Assembly (NCBI GenBank): GCA_963930645.1 | Contig: OZ005651.1 | Coordinates: forward strand, 127,171,731 to 127,235,730 | DNA from: Salticus scenicus | Taxonomy: Eukaryota; Arthropoda; Arachnida; Araneae; Salticidae | Length of the DNA: 64,000 nucleotides | Reading direction: 5' to 3' | Part shown: positions 1 through 9,574 of the stretch, one piece after another | Numbering within the stretch: the stretch's first letter is position 1 | How the letters are laid out: each line of letters opens with the position of its first letter | Program-made: the position numbers and the translations under genes | Notes under the pieces: generated by a model | Database searches by the model: none | What the model was told of the DNA's origin: nothing | What the model saw: the letters and a program-made list of their open reading frames with translations, nothing else

Positions 1-690
1 ACCTGAAAGTTGGTACGCATATTGTAAGTCACCATAGTACGAACCCTATAGATTTTGGTGAATCTAGCACTTATAGTTTTTTTACAGGGACACAAAGAAA
101 AATTCTTTATCATTATGGCCTATGGGAGCAAAATCTTAAAAGTGCGATAGCATCTAAACGCCTTATTCAATTGAGCAAAAATTTTATACACATATTATAG
201 ATCACAAATACTCAATCTGTATAGATTTTGGAGAATCTAGCACTTATAGTTTTTTTACAGGGACACAAAGAAAAATTCTTTATCATTATGCCTATGGGGC
301 CAAATTTTTAAAAATGTGATAGTGTCTAAACGCCTTATTAATCCGAGCAAAAAAATTGTACACATGTTATAGATCACAGTTGAACTAACTGTATAGATTT
401 TGGTGAATCTAGCACTTACAGTTTTTTTACAGGGACACAAAGAAAAATTCTTTATCATTATGGCCTATGGGACTAAATTTTTAAAAGTACGATAGCATCT
501 AAACGCCTTATTGAATTCAGCTGAAAATTTATATGAGTATTATAAATCACTGTTGCACTAACTATAAGCATTTTGGTGAATCTAACATTTATAGGTTTTT
601 ACAGGGACACAACGAAAATTTCTTTGTCATTATGATCTATGGGCTCAAAGTTCAGTAGCGTTAAATAAAACAACGTGTAATAGATGGAGA
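1..690. repeat. 172-bp tandem repeat, about four copies
   Basis: A unit of about 172 bp recurs in direct orientation. The shared word tttacaggga starts at 81, 254, 426 and 598, giving spacings of 173, 172 and 172. Each unit also carries gaatctagcac, a cacaaagaaaaattctt block and ctaaacgcctta. The fourth copy is the most diverged and decays by about 690. The array is cut by the left window edge, so its true length is unknown. No coding potential; a satellite or the internal array of a larger transposon are both possible. Confidence 0.85.
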
Positions 691-1470
691 AAAATACTCA
701 AACACTCTATTATGGTTTTCTCTCTTTTGTTTGTTTAACAACTACTCTTTCTTTACTTTATCTGCAAAACTGTTAATTACTCAATGTTCGGAAAGTCGAG
801 TGGAGTCACTCCAGATTTTTTTTTCTTGGGAAGATGATTTACATAACCTTTTATCCGTTTTTTAATTTTAAGAGAGATTTACAAAATAATTTTTTTATTC
901 TACATTTCTCTGAAAATGATAGACGATTATTTCTGAAGATGCCAAATCTTTTCCTCAAAACGCTAACAAGAAACATACATTTTAAATCCTTCTAGGAAGT
1001 GCGAATGATATTCCTTATTTGAAGAAATGATTTCATTTCCAATAATAAAGGCTTTGGTGTATTTTAAAGGAACTGTACATCTTTAGCAGTCGCAAAAATT
1101 ACGAAAGTTATGATGTGCATAACTTTTTTCTTCTCTATTTAAAGCAATTGGTTTATATAGATGAAAAATTCAGAATAGTTTTAAGTAATAGCTAACTTTC
1201 TTTTAAAATGTAAAATTTGAAAGTCATATGAATTTAAAATTTTAAGGCACAATTTCCAATGACAGGTCTGAAAATTTCGCATTTCCCTTCGCTTAAGATT
1301 TGTTGTATATTTTATAATATTTTCAGAAATTTTACCTGAAATTATAAATAATGTCTAGGCTATAAGCTAAATTATTTATAATTGCTTAATTGTGTAAAGA
1401 GTTATTAGTTTCGAATGTAAAATTTAGAAATTCGCGAATTTTCCTTGCTGAATACACACTCAAACTTATA
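691..1470. other. AT-rich spacer, nothing recognised
   Basis: No coding frame with family motifs, no RNA gene and no clear repeat boundary was seen here. Confidence 0.5.
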
Positions 1471-1651
1471 TACAGTGGAACCTCGTTAACGTGAATCTCA
1501 AGGGGAATAAAAAAATTGTTCATGTAATCAGTAGTTCATGCTATCAGTAACTCAGAAGTTTACCTTCATTTTAACGGAGATTATGGTAACAGTTCATGTT
1601 AAAATTAATTCACGTTAAACGTGTTCACATTAACGAGGTTCATGGCCACTA
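1471..1651. mobile_element. Short pogo/Tc1-type MITE
   Basis: The ends are imperfect inverted repeats: the left begins CAGTGGAACCTCGTTAACG and the right, read in reverse complement, gives GTGG...GAACCTCGTTAATG. Both ends abut TA, the target duplicated by Tc1/mariner/pogo elements. The interior has further self-complementary GTTCATG/CATGAAC-like words. About 180 bp with no coding capacity, so non-autonomous. Confidence 0.6.
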
Positions 1652-2055
1652 CATTTTGAATCTTACAACTTTTTATATACTCTCTGATCCTGATTAAAAA
1701 GTTCTTCATCTTTTAGTGTTTTTCAACTTTTTAATAAGCTTATCTTTTTTTTGGTAAAGAATCTGATATGGACATATTTATTTATTCACAGTTTGTAATT
1801 TATCACTATCTGTAATCAAATCCTTATCAATTTATCTGTAAATGCGGGATTTTATGGAAAATAATAAAGCGATTATTTTCCGCGATTATACCCCGCTGGT
1901 CACATAGGTCGACTATTGTTTATCAGTGTCTATTAAAATCATATTTAATTTTTTTTTTTTTCACGTGTCATCGTATGTTTGATCTGAAAGTATTTTTTAT
2001 AAGTTTCTATGTGGTCTCTATTATTCACGAGTGAAATAGGCTTTTAATTACAAAT
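1652..2055. other. AT-rich spacer, nothing recognised
   Basis: Low-complexity A/T sequence with no supported feature. Confidence 0.45.
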
Positions 2056-2227
2056 CTGCCAACCTAATCCGGCAAATTGTTTGTACCGCCCCTTTTCCTA
2101 CACCACATAATTCTTAGAGTATTTGTTTTCTTAATTCATCATAAATATATTTGAAAAGAATTACTCTAAAAATTTAGTGGTGTACAAAAAGGGGCGGTAG
2201 TAACAATTTGCCGGATTAGGTTGGCAG
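2056..2227. mobile_element. Foldback MITE, family A copy 1
   Basis: A near-palindrome of about 170 bp. Left arm CTGCCAACCTAATCCGGC pairs with right arm GCCGGATTAGGTTGGCAG, and the arms continue inward through accgcccctttt and the matching aaaaggggcggt, and cacca / tggtg. A second copy lies at 36150-36344, and diverged relatives at 7342-8745 and 36750-36912. Non-autonomous; the mobilising transposase is not identifiable from this sequence. Confidence 0.8.
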
Positions 2228-2329
2228 CTCTGTAATTAGAACGGAAAAGTGACGTTTGTTTCTCTATCGTAATTTCAGCAACTTTTAAAGATAGAGTAAT
2301 GCAGTATTTCTAATTGTGCTGTAAAGTTG

Positions 2330-4180
2330 AAAATAAAAATTTCAAATTGGAAGGGGGGGGGGGTCTTTTTCTAAATAACTGAAGTCTCCCTAAAATTAAT
2401 TAAGCGCTTTTTTTAATTGTTTTTCTCAAGATTCAGTGGGAAGGGGCGGAAGAACTTTAAAAGAAAACTTTAATCCACATGACTTCCTAAAAAGGCATAA
2501 TAGGATAAAACTTTTTTTTTGCCAAAATGTTTGTTTTGAAAAGTTCTTTCCATCGAGCTATTAAAAGGTTCCTCTTCCAATTTGAAATTTTAAAGCTTGC
2601 CCCCTATGAGCCTCCCTGTGCTCCCAGAGCCGTTTTTTCTTTTTTTTTTTTTTTTAATTAATATTATTCAAGCAAAATCCCCTCAAATTGATTGAACATG
2701 TGTTTTACAGTTTTCAAAAATTCCGACGCATTTCCAAGATACAGTGGGCAGAGTTGGACTTTTGACGGACCCTGTATACATATGTATTGGGGGGAGGTGT
2801 GACGCATCAGCTAAACGAAAAATCGTTAGAAATTTCAGTTAAATTTCGATAAATCTTTGTGGGAAAAGATTAAATCCAATTTCAAAAACATGGCTGTTTT
2901 TTTAAACTATGAAATAATATCATTTAATATTTTTCGAGTTGTTGTCAAGGAAACCAATATCTTTCACCGATAGTGTAATATCAAAGATCAAATACGAGAA
3001 TAAAATCAACAAAAATCTTATTTTATAAGACGAAATGTTTACTATAAGAATATACATTATTATCTTGGAAACTAACATTTTTCTTCGATATTGAATTACA
3101 TTGAATGAGTTTATTGTCAGGTTTCAAGAAGTATCATTCATCATCTTTCGTGTATAAAATTGATTTCGAATGTTTCTTAAGGTGCAATTATTTTCCGAAA
3201 TTGTTAAAATGAATACGATATCACAATTCAAAAATTAATCTACTTAATGTTACCGATAGTTGATTGGCGGCAGACCTTAATGATTCTCTAGACATCTATA
3301 TTGAAACTTTATTTTCAAATACAATTTATTGTTATATTCGACAAGAATGCTGATTAATATCAAAAGTAAATGAAAAATAAAATTTCATTTGGCGAGAGTT
3401 TGATTTAAATGGTAATAATGTAGATTAGTATAATACTATAATAATAGTTAAATTCAACATATTCCACGTTTTATTATTATTCATAGCACAGTACTATTGT
3501 GACGTTAAACCCTACCAACCATCCACGTTTTGTTACTTTTGTGTATTATTTCGGTTCACTCTTTCAAATTTTTACAAAACCCCATTATTCTTCTATTAAA
3601 AAATTTATTTATGCGTGAAAATTAATCAGCGGTAAAGCATGAACTATGATTAAAGTTTTATTAAGGAATTGACAAATCTCATGTAGATGGTCCACCAAAA
3701 GTCCCCCCCCCCTACTCCATGTATCTTGGGAACGCGTCGGAAGTTCTGAAAACTGTAAAAAAACGTGTTCAATCAATTTGAGGGGAGACATTATTGGTTC
3801 AAAAATATGAGTGGAGGAGGCATAATAAGGCATCTGGGGGGGGGGGGGTAGGGAGGGGGGGCAAAGGTTCAAATTTCAAGACACTCTATAAAGAGATTTT
3901 TCAAAAGTTCAAAAGATCTTATCAAAACTTTTTGTCCTACCATGCTTTATGAGGAAGTTATGACTGATTAAAATTTTCGCTAAAAGTCTCATCCTTACCC
4001 TCTATCTGGGAAGCACCTCGAAATTTCCAAAAATATAAAAAACATGCACTAGGTTTTGTTTGGCCAAAAAAATTGCACATTGGGATCATACAGGGCATTT
4101 GGAAATGCAATTTTGTAATTTCAAATGTGAAAAGTTCAATGGTAGCTCGTTGGAAATGTATTATCAAAACAAACATTTTT
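2330..4180. repeat. Complex inverted and direct repeats with G/C runs
   Basis: A block near 2670-2785 (cctcaaattgattgaaca, ttacagttttca, ttccgacgc) recurs inverted near 3695-3795 (gtcggaagttctgaaaac, tgttcaatcaatttgagg). A further diverged copy seems to follow at 3890-4170 in the same orientation as the second. G runs (about 2350, 3836-3862) and a C run (about 3705) mark corresponding points of the units. No transposase or RNA gene is seen. Probably decayed copies of one repeat in opposite orientations. Confidence 0.5.
3487..3527 (+). repeat. SINE 3'-tail fragment
   Basis: The stretch agcacagtactattgtgacg followed by ttaaaccctaccaacc matches the tail of the tRNA-derived SINE at 6556-6905 and a fragment at 47799-47846. 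The shared core is GACGTTAA followed by (C/T)CCAACCAA-like sequence. Only the tail is present, a typical 5'-truncated copy. Confidence 0.5.
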
Positions 4181-4475
4181 AATGTCTGTCTTTAGAATAC
4201 TTACTAGCTGGAACACGTCGAATTCGACGATCACTTTATTGGCCGTAATGTTTCAAAAACCGTCGCATCATTATTTAAATGTATTTCATGTTAAAACATC
4301 TAATATAATTTACGACATTTCACTTAAAAAAAGAAAGTCGGAAAAATGCTTATAAATCGAAATACTATGTATGACATCACTTTCTACAAAGTACTCTCAA
4401 TGTGACGTCAAACTGACTTCAAATAAACAGATTCTATCTTTTATTTTCTATTTCGTTTAATACTAAGACTATATG

Positions 4476-5250
4476 TTAGCTGACCCGTCCGGCGTTGCCC
4501 GGGCCCATGATACCTTAAATGAACCTTAAATTTGTATTATTTTATACCTTTAACTTGATTTTGTTTGAATTTCTGTTTTTAAATGAAAGCATCACGAAAA
4601 AAATAATCATCTGTAACAAAACAATTACCTCGATCCGAACGAAACTCTGCCTTGTGACCTCGGTGCTTGCAACAGCGCATACACGGCGCTAACAACATAA
4701 ACAAATTCCCAAAAATTAACCTGGAACCGAACGAACCAGCCCGGCAATGCCTGGGCCCGTGATAATAACCTTAAATGAACTTAAATTTGTTAGATTTTAT
4801 ATCTTTAACTCGAATTTGTTTGAAATTCTATTTTTAAATAAAAGCATTGCGAAAAAAAATAATCAGCTGTAACAAAAAATAATTACCTCGAACCGAACGA
4901 AACTCTGCCTTGTGACCCGGTGCCTGCGGCAGTGCATACGCGCGCCGCTAACAACATAAAAAAAAATCCCAAAAATTAACCTGGAACCGAACGAACCCGC
5001 CCGGCAATGCCCGGGCCCTTGATAATAACCGTAAATGAACCTTAAATTTGTATGGTTTTATATCTTTAACTCGATTTTCTTTGAATTTCTATTTTTAAAT
5101 GAAAACATCACAAAATAAATAACCATCCGTAACAAAAAAAGAAAAAAATTACCTCAAACAGAACGGAACTCGGGTTCGTGACCCAGTGCCTGCGGCACGT
5201 ATATGCAGGCCGCTAATAACATGGAAAAATTCTCAAAAATTAACCTTGAA
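4476..5250 (-). mobile_element. Helitron-type 3' end with ~255-bp tandem units
   Basis: On the minus strand the sequence ends in a GC-rich segment then GGGTCAGCTAA, resembling the 3' end of the Helitron at 26443 (GGGTCAGCTAG). The terminal motif here is CTAA rather than CTAG and is followed by C, so the exact end may be degraded. Inside, a unit carrying cccgggccc, ttaaatgaac, aacgaaactctg and cgctaacaacata repeats with gggccc at 4501, 4753 and 5013 (spacing 252 and 260). A fourth partial unit runs into 5250. Non-autonomous. Confidence 0.55.
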
Positions 5251-5905
5251 CCGAACAAAACTCTGACTTGTGTTACCGCTGCCTGTGGCAGTGGCACCGT
5301 ACAGCAGGCATGCTACGCACGTGCTGCAAAATCCACTTTCCTCCACCAGGGAGCGCAGTATGTTGTACACGAACATCACCTTGAATTCCCAAGATCTTTC
5401 AAATAAGGTGTCACATGGTGGTATCAACTGCAAAATCCTTTAGTTACACTTTCCACCGCCAGGGGGCGCAGCGTATTCTATACATAAACACCGAAGGTCA
5501 GAAAATATCAAGACCTTTAAAATAAGTTGTAACATGATAGGGTCTACAGCAAAATAACTTAGTTTAGCGCACTATATTGTATACAAACATCCCCAATCAA
5601 CATGAAATTTCAAGACCTCTATCAACAATCACCTTGAATTTCCAAGACCTATCAAATAAAGTGTCACATGGTAGTGTCAACTGCAAAATCCTTTAGTTGC
5701 ACTTTCCAACACCGGGGGGCACAGTGTGTTCTGTACGGAGATCACCAACCGTCAGGAAATACCAAGACCTTTAAAATAAGGTGCAACATGATATGGTCTA
5801 CAGCAAAATCACTTAGTTCCATTTTTCACCACCAGGGGTCGCACTATGCTGTATACAAACATCCCAAATCGACATGAAATTTCAAGACCTTTAAAATGAG
5901 GTGCT
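5251..5905. repeat. Tandem units with gggggcgcag core
   Basis: Units of roughly 120 bp alternate in two versions, forming a higher-order unit of about 240 bp. Shared words are ctgcaaaatcc...tagtt, ccaccagggggcgca (or variants) and aagacctttaaaataagg. Copies begin near 5310, 5430, 5545, 5670 and 5790. The block continues from the Helitron-type array to its left and may be internal to the same element. Short open frames here are products of the repeat and show no protein family. Confidence 0.6.
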
Positions 5906-5924
5906 ACATGTGTGGGTCTAGAAC

Positions 5925-6205
5925 GGATTTCCCTCTCAAACTAATTTCCCCCCTTTCCCCTCCCCTCCAAATCTACTTTCCCCCTTTCCCCCCCCTTTAA
6001 AATCGATAATTCCAAATTCGCAGATATTGATTTTTTAGTATACGACTCTAGTCCCCATATGTACAATTTCTCCACCGTGAAGTAATTTGAAGCTTAGTTA
6101 AGCTCGTAAACGTGTTTTTAACCCAAACAGGTGGGAAACGGTTTCCCACCCGTTTCCCCCGGGGAAGAAACGGTTTCCCCCCCCGGGGGGGGGGGGAACC
6201 GTTCG
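5925..6205. repeat. C/T-rich tract and G/C palindrome
   Basis: 5930-6000 is a polypyrimidine run made of variants of tttcccccc. 6127-6203 holds interlocking palindromic words: gtgggaaacggtttcccac, then cccccggggaagaaacggtt, then ccccccccgggggggggggg. The second part could form a long hairpin or a G-quadruplex. No gene is associated. Confidence 0.6.
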
Positions 6206-6525
6206 ACTTTTTTTTATTTATCTCTTCTCATAGCACATCTACAGACCAAGACCTTTTTTAAGACACCTCAACCAAATTTTTACACCAAGTAGTTCTCTCA
6301 ATATAGTGGAGACAGACAAAATCATGTTTCAAATTAATATATAGATTACGAGCAATACTCGAAAAATGAAATTTAAAATCGGTGTCGCGTTTCATATAAT
6401 GCTTCTAAAAAGTTAAATTCTAGTAAGCTATTTTTCCATAAATATTGGCATTTGATTGGAGATGTTTGGCAGTTTATCGAAAAAAAATCACTCTTAATCT
6501 TCACTTTTTGTAAAATCTCTATATA

Positions 6526-7223
6526 TTAAAAAAAAAAGTTACTGTCACTGGTTGTACGTAGGTAATTAAGTTGGTTGGACTTAACGTCGCACCAATACTG
6601 CGCTATGGGAAATTGGCGACGGTCTGAGACGCACCCCTAGAGATGTTCCAGAGACATGTCATCACAATTTTGAACCTTCACGGAGGGGATCCCCTCTATA
6701 CGAAGGGAATAGCTCCCCAGCTTCGGTGGACCCCAGAGGTGTAATTTTGATGGGAACACGGAGGATATTGTGGCCACGGCCTATTTTACGTGCACCAGCC
6801 ACCATTAGTGTACACGACGGTCTTTGGTCGGCTCGAGAACCGAACCCACAATCTTCCAATTACGAGCTCGGCGCTCTACCGACTGGGGTACCGTGGTCCG
6901 GATTTAAGGTTGTAAAAAAGAAATAAAAGGGGTCAAATACTAAAGCTGTAATGCAAAATGGTCTAGATATTATGATTTTCTTTCTATTAATATATATATA
7001 TATATATATTATATTTCAATTTGACATTGAATATGAGGATTTCCAAAATAATTTTCTGCTTTTGTCTTGTAACATGCACCATTAAAATTCCTTTTCAGCA
7101 ACAGAAAGCAGCGAATAGGCGAGCAGAGTTCTGCATGTGCCAATAAGTAAAGTGAGTCGGGGAGGAGGCGAAGCCATCTTCGGGCGTTGGTGAGCGGAGC
7201 GAGCAGGGGGCAGAGCCCCCTAG
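6526..7223 (+). mobile_element. Short non-autonomous Helitron
   Basis: The left end is TCTCTATATATTAAA preceded by A, matching the Helitron 5' TC rule. The right end is a hairpin GGGGGCAGAGCCCCC followed at once by TAG, so the element ends in CTAG (7220-7223) and the next base is T. Helitrons insert between A and T without target duplication, exactly as seen here. Length is 698 bp. Its interior holds a SINE (6556-6905) and a (TA)n tract near 6991-7010. No Rep/helicase coding remains. Confidence 0.75.
6556..6905 (-). mobile_element. tRNA-derived SINE
   Basis: On the minus strand the head contains an A-box-like word (CCAGTCGGTAGAGCGCC) and a B-box-like word (GGGTTCGGTTCTC) spaced as in a tRNA gene, with a degenerate anticodon arm between. 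A body with no coding potential follows, then a tail ending in GCGCAGTATTGGTGCGACG and TTAAGTCCAACCAAC. The same tail appears truncated near 3487 and 47799, showing it is dispersed. RNA polymerase III transcription is inferred from the boxes. Nested in, or captured by, the Helitron at 6526-7223. Confidence 0.7.
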
Positions 7224-7341
7224 TACTGTAAAAAATGCATTTCACAGGCTCTGATATCACTTTAATATGAAGGTGACATTAAATATTTTATTCTTATGGA
7301 TCAAATTTAATAAACAATTATTTATTCTATATCTATGCATA

Positions 7342-7541
7342 CCTGCCAACATCCTGATTAATATTCCGAGGCATTGTTAGTACTCGCCCTTTTTCCACAT
7401 CATTTTTTTGTAAAGTAATATTCTCGAAATTTAATTATGATTAAATAAGGAAAAAAAGTACTCTCCAAAAAAAACTAGTATGTTGTGGCCACCACAAGAC
7501 TTTCTTCTATATTTTCCTATACATATTCAATCAGTAACAAT

Positions 7542-7573
<32 letters not shown>

Positions 7574-8014
7574 TGCGAATTTTTTTCTAAGTTTTTTTTT
7601 TTTTTTTTTTGGTTAAAAGTAAAAAAAATCGATAACTTTGTTTTAAATTATCACAGATTTATAGTTCAACCATTCGTTTTAAAGGTATTGACGAGATCTT
7701 TCGAATGATATCCATCTTCAAAATTTACCCCCCACGGGGGGGTACTTCCCCCCAGGGGGGGAAGCGATGCCCCCCATGCACAAAATTTTTTTCCTAGTTA
7801 CGTACTACTATTATCAATAATTCATATTAATTTTACAATCACAAGTGTAAAATAACTCTTATTATGCACATTTATACGAATTTTTGTCCTATTCTGCCAT
7901 GTTAAAAATTTAGATAAAATGCTATCACAGCGCCTCCTGTTGAGCTATTCATCCCCAAATATAATCAGCACTAGTTTATGTCGGGGACCAACTAAATACC
8001 AAGTTTGGTAAAAT

Positions 8015-8048
<34 letters not shown>

Positions 8049-8745
8049 ACGATTTTTTTCTAAGTTTTTTTTTTTGTTAAAAGTAAAAAAATTCGATAAC
8101 TTTGTTTTAAATTATCACAGATTTATGGTTCAACCATTCGTTTTAAAGGTATTGACGAGATCTTTCGAATGATACCCATCTTCAAAATTTAACCCTCCCG
8201 GGGGGGTACTTACCCCCCAGGGGGGGAACCGATGCCCCCCATGCACAATTTTTTTTTCCTAGTTAACTACTACTATTATCAATAATTCATATTAATTTTA
8301 CAATCACAAGTTTAAATTAACTCTCTTTATGCTCATTTATACGGAATTTTGTCCTATGCTGCCATGTTAAAAATTTGCATAAAATGCGATCACAACGCCA
8401 CCTGTTGAGCTATTGATCCCCAAATCTAATGGGCACCAGTTCATGTCAGGGTGCAACTAAATACCAAGTTTGGTTAAATTTCATTCATTGGTTCGTGAGA
8501 TACAGCGTCCACAAAAAAATGATACAGACACACAGACAGACAGACAGACAGACAGACACACAGACAGACATTTTTTAAAAACTATCAATTCGTGTTCAGG
8601 ACATCCCAAAACGTGTAGATCCGTCAAAAAACGGAGGTCGAAAATTTTCGCGAATCCAATACTTTCTCTATATTACATATAGAAGAAAGTAAAAAAAGGG
8701 GGTACTAACAATATTATAAAATATTAATTAGGATGCTATCAATAT
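7342..8745. mobile_element. Family A-like MITE, split by an insertion
   Basis: The left half (7342-7487) carries CCTGCCAACATCC, attgttagtactcgccc and cacatca. The right half (8689-8745) carries gggggtactaacaat and aggatgctatc, the expected inverted complements. Between them lies an unrelated block of about 1.2 kb (7488-8688). Removing that block restores a compact palindrome like those at 36750-36912 and 2056-2227, so the MITE was there first. Confidence 0.65.
7488..8688. mobile_element. Hairpin-ended element with 465-bp internal duplication
   Basis: The left end reads ccaccacaagactttcttct; the right end is a hairpin in which actttctctatat faces atatagaagaaagt, followed by aaaa. The same end design is seen at 9478-13763 and 57798-62237. 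Inside, a unit of 465 bp occurs twice in tandem (ggtattgacgagatc at 7684 and 8149). Each unit has an A/T homopolymer block and an unusual G/C patch (7727-7770 and 8190-8240). A (CAGA)n run sits at 8527-8572. No coding frame of known family. Confidence 0.6.
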
Positions 8746-9477
8746 GTATGAATGCTGCATTAAAAATATTAATTTTCAGGATCTAAAAAAAACATAAATG
8801 AACAAAAATTTTCAAAAAGTTGTTCCTTACACAAAAAAAATAAAAAAATAAAAATAAGAAATAGAGTTCCCTAAATAGGTTATTTAATATGGCAGTAAAG
8901 TCATTAAAATACTGATGTTTAATGGTGATGAATAAAACCATTGAGCACTATAAATTAAAAAAAAATAATAATAATAATTAAATTTAAAAAAAACACCTGA
9001 AAATTGTTTCGTAAACCAAACGCAACACTTTCTCATGCAAAAAAGGGTAGGTCCTAGTATCAGCGTATTGTGCGTTGTTGTTGTCATGTTTTACTCTTGT
9101 GTATATTTCCCCGCTTGATGAGAAGTCGTGCTTAATTATTTCAACCCGAAAAAAATGAGAGTTTTTGCAGTTTATGGTGTTTTCTTGAAACGCTGTAGTT
9201 CATTAAACTGCGCAATCGATTACATTGTTTGACAATTTCAAATATATAATGTTGGTAAAATCAGCGAGATCTTTAAATATTTTCATGAACTTCCATAATA
9301 TAATTGTATTTGAACTATAAAGTCTTTTTTGCGATTTCATAAAAAAAAATAAAATAAATAAAATAAAATAAAAAATGCAATTTATTTCAAAGTTAATGTC
9401 TAATTTTTATTTTGTTGTATTACATTAAAATACAAAAAAAATAGTTTGTCATTTGTTTCAAATATATTTAAAAAATC
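8746..9477. other. AT-rich spacer with one short repeat fragment
   Basis: 9105-9185 is similar to 48250-48335 (shared gtcgtgcttaattatttc and cagtttatgg/caatttatgg words). The rest, including A-rich runs, shows nothing recognisable. Confidence 0.45.
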
Positions 9478-9574
9478 TGATATGACGACTACATGACTTC
9501 CTTATACAACCATAGAAATATATATTTTTTTATGAAAACAATGACTGTTTTGTGTGAGGTAACTGACTCATAAG

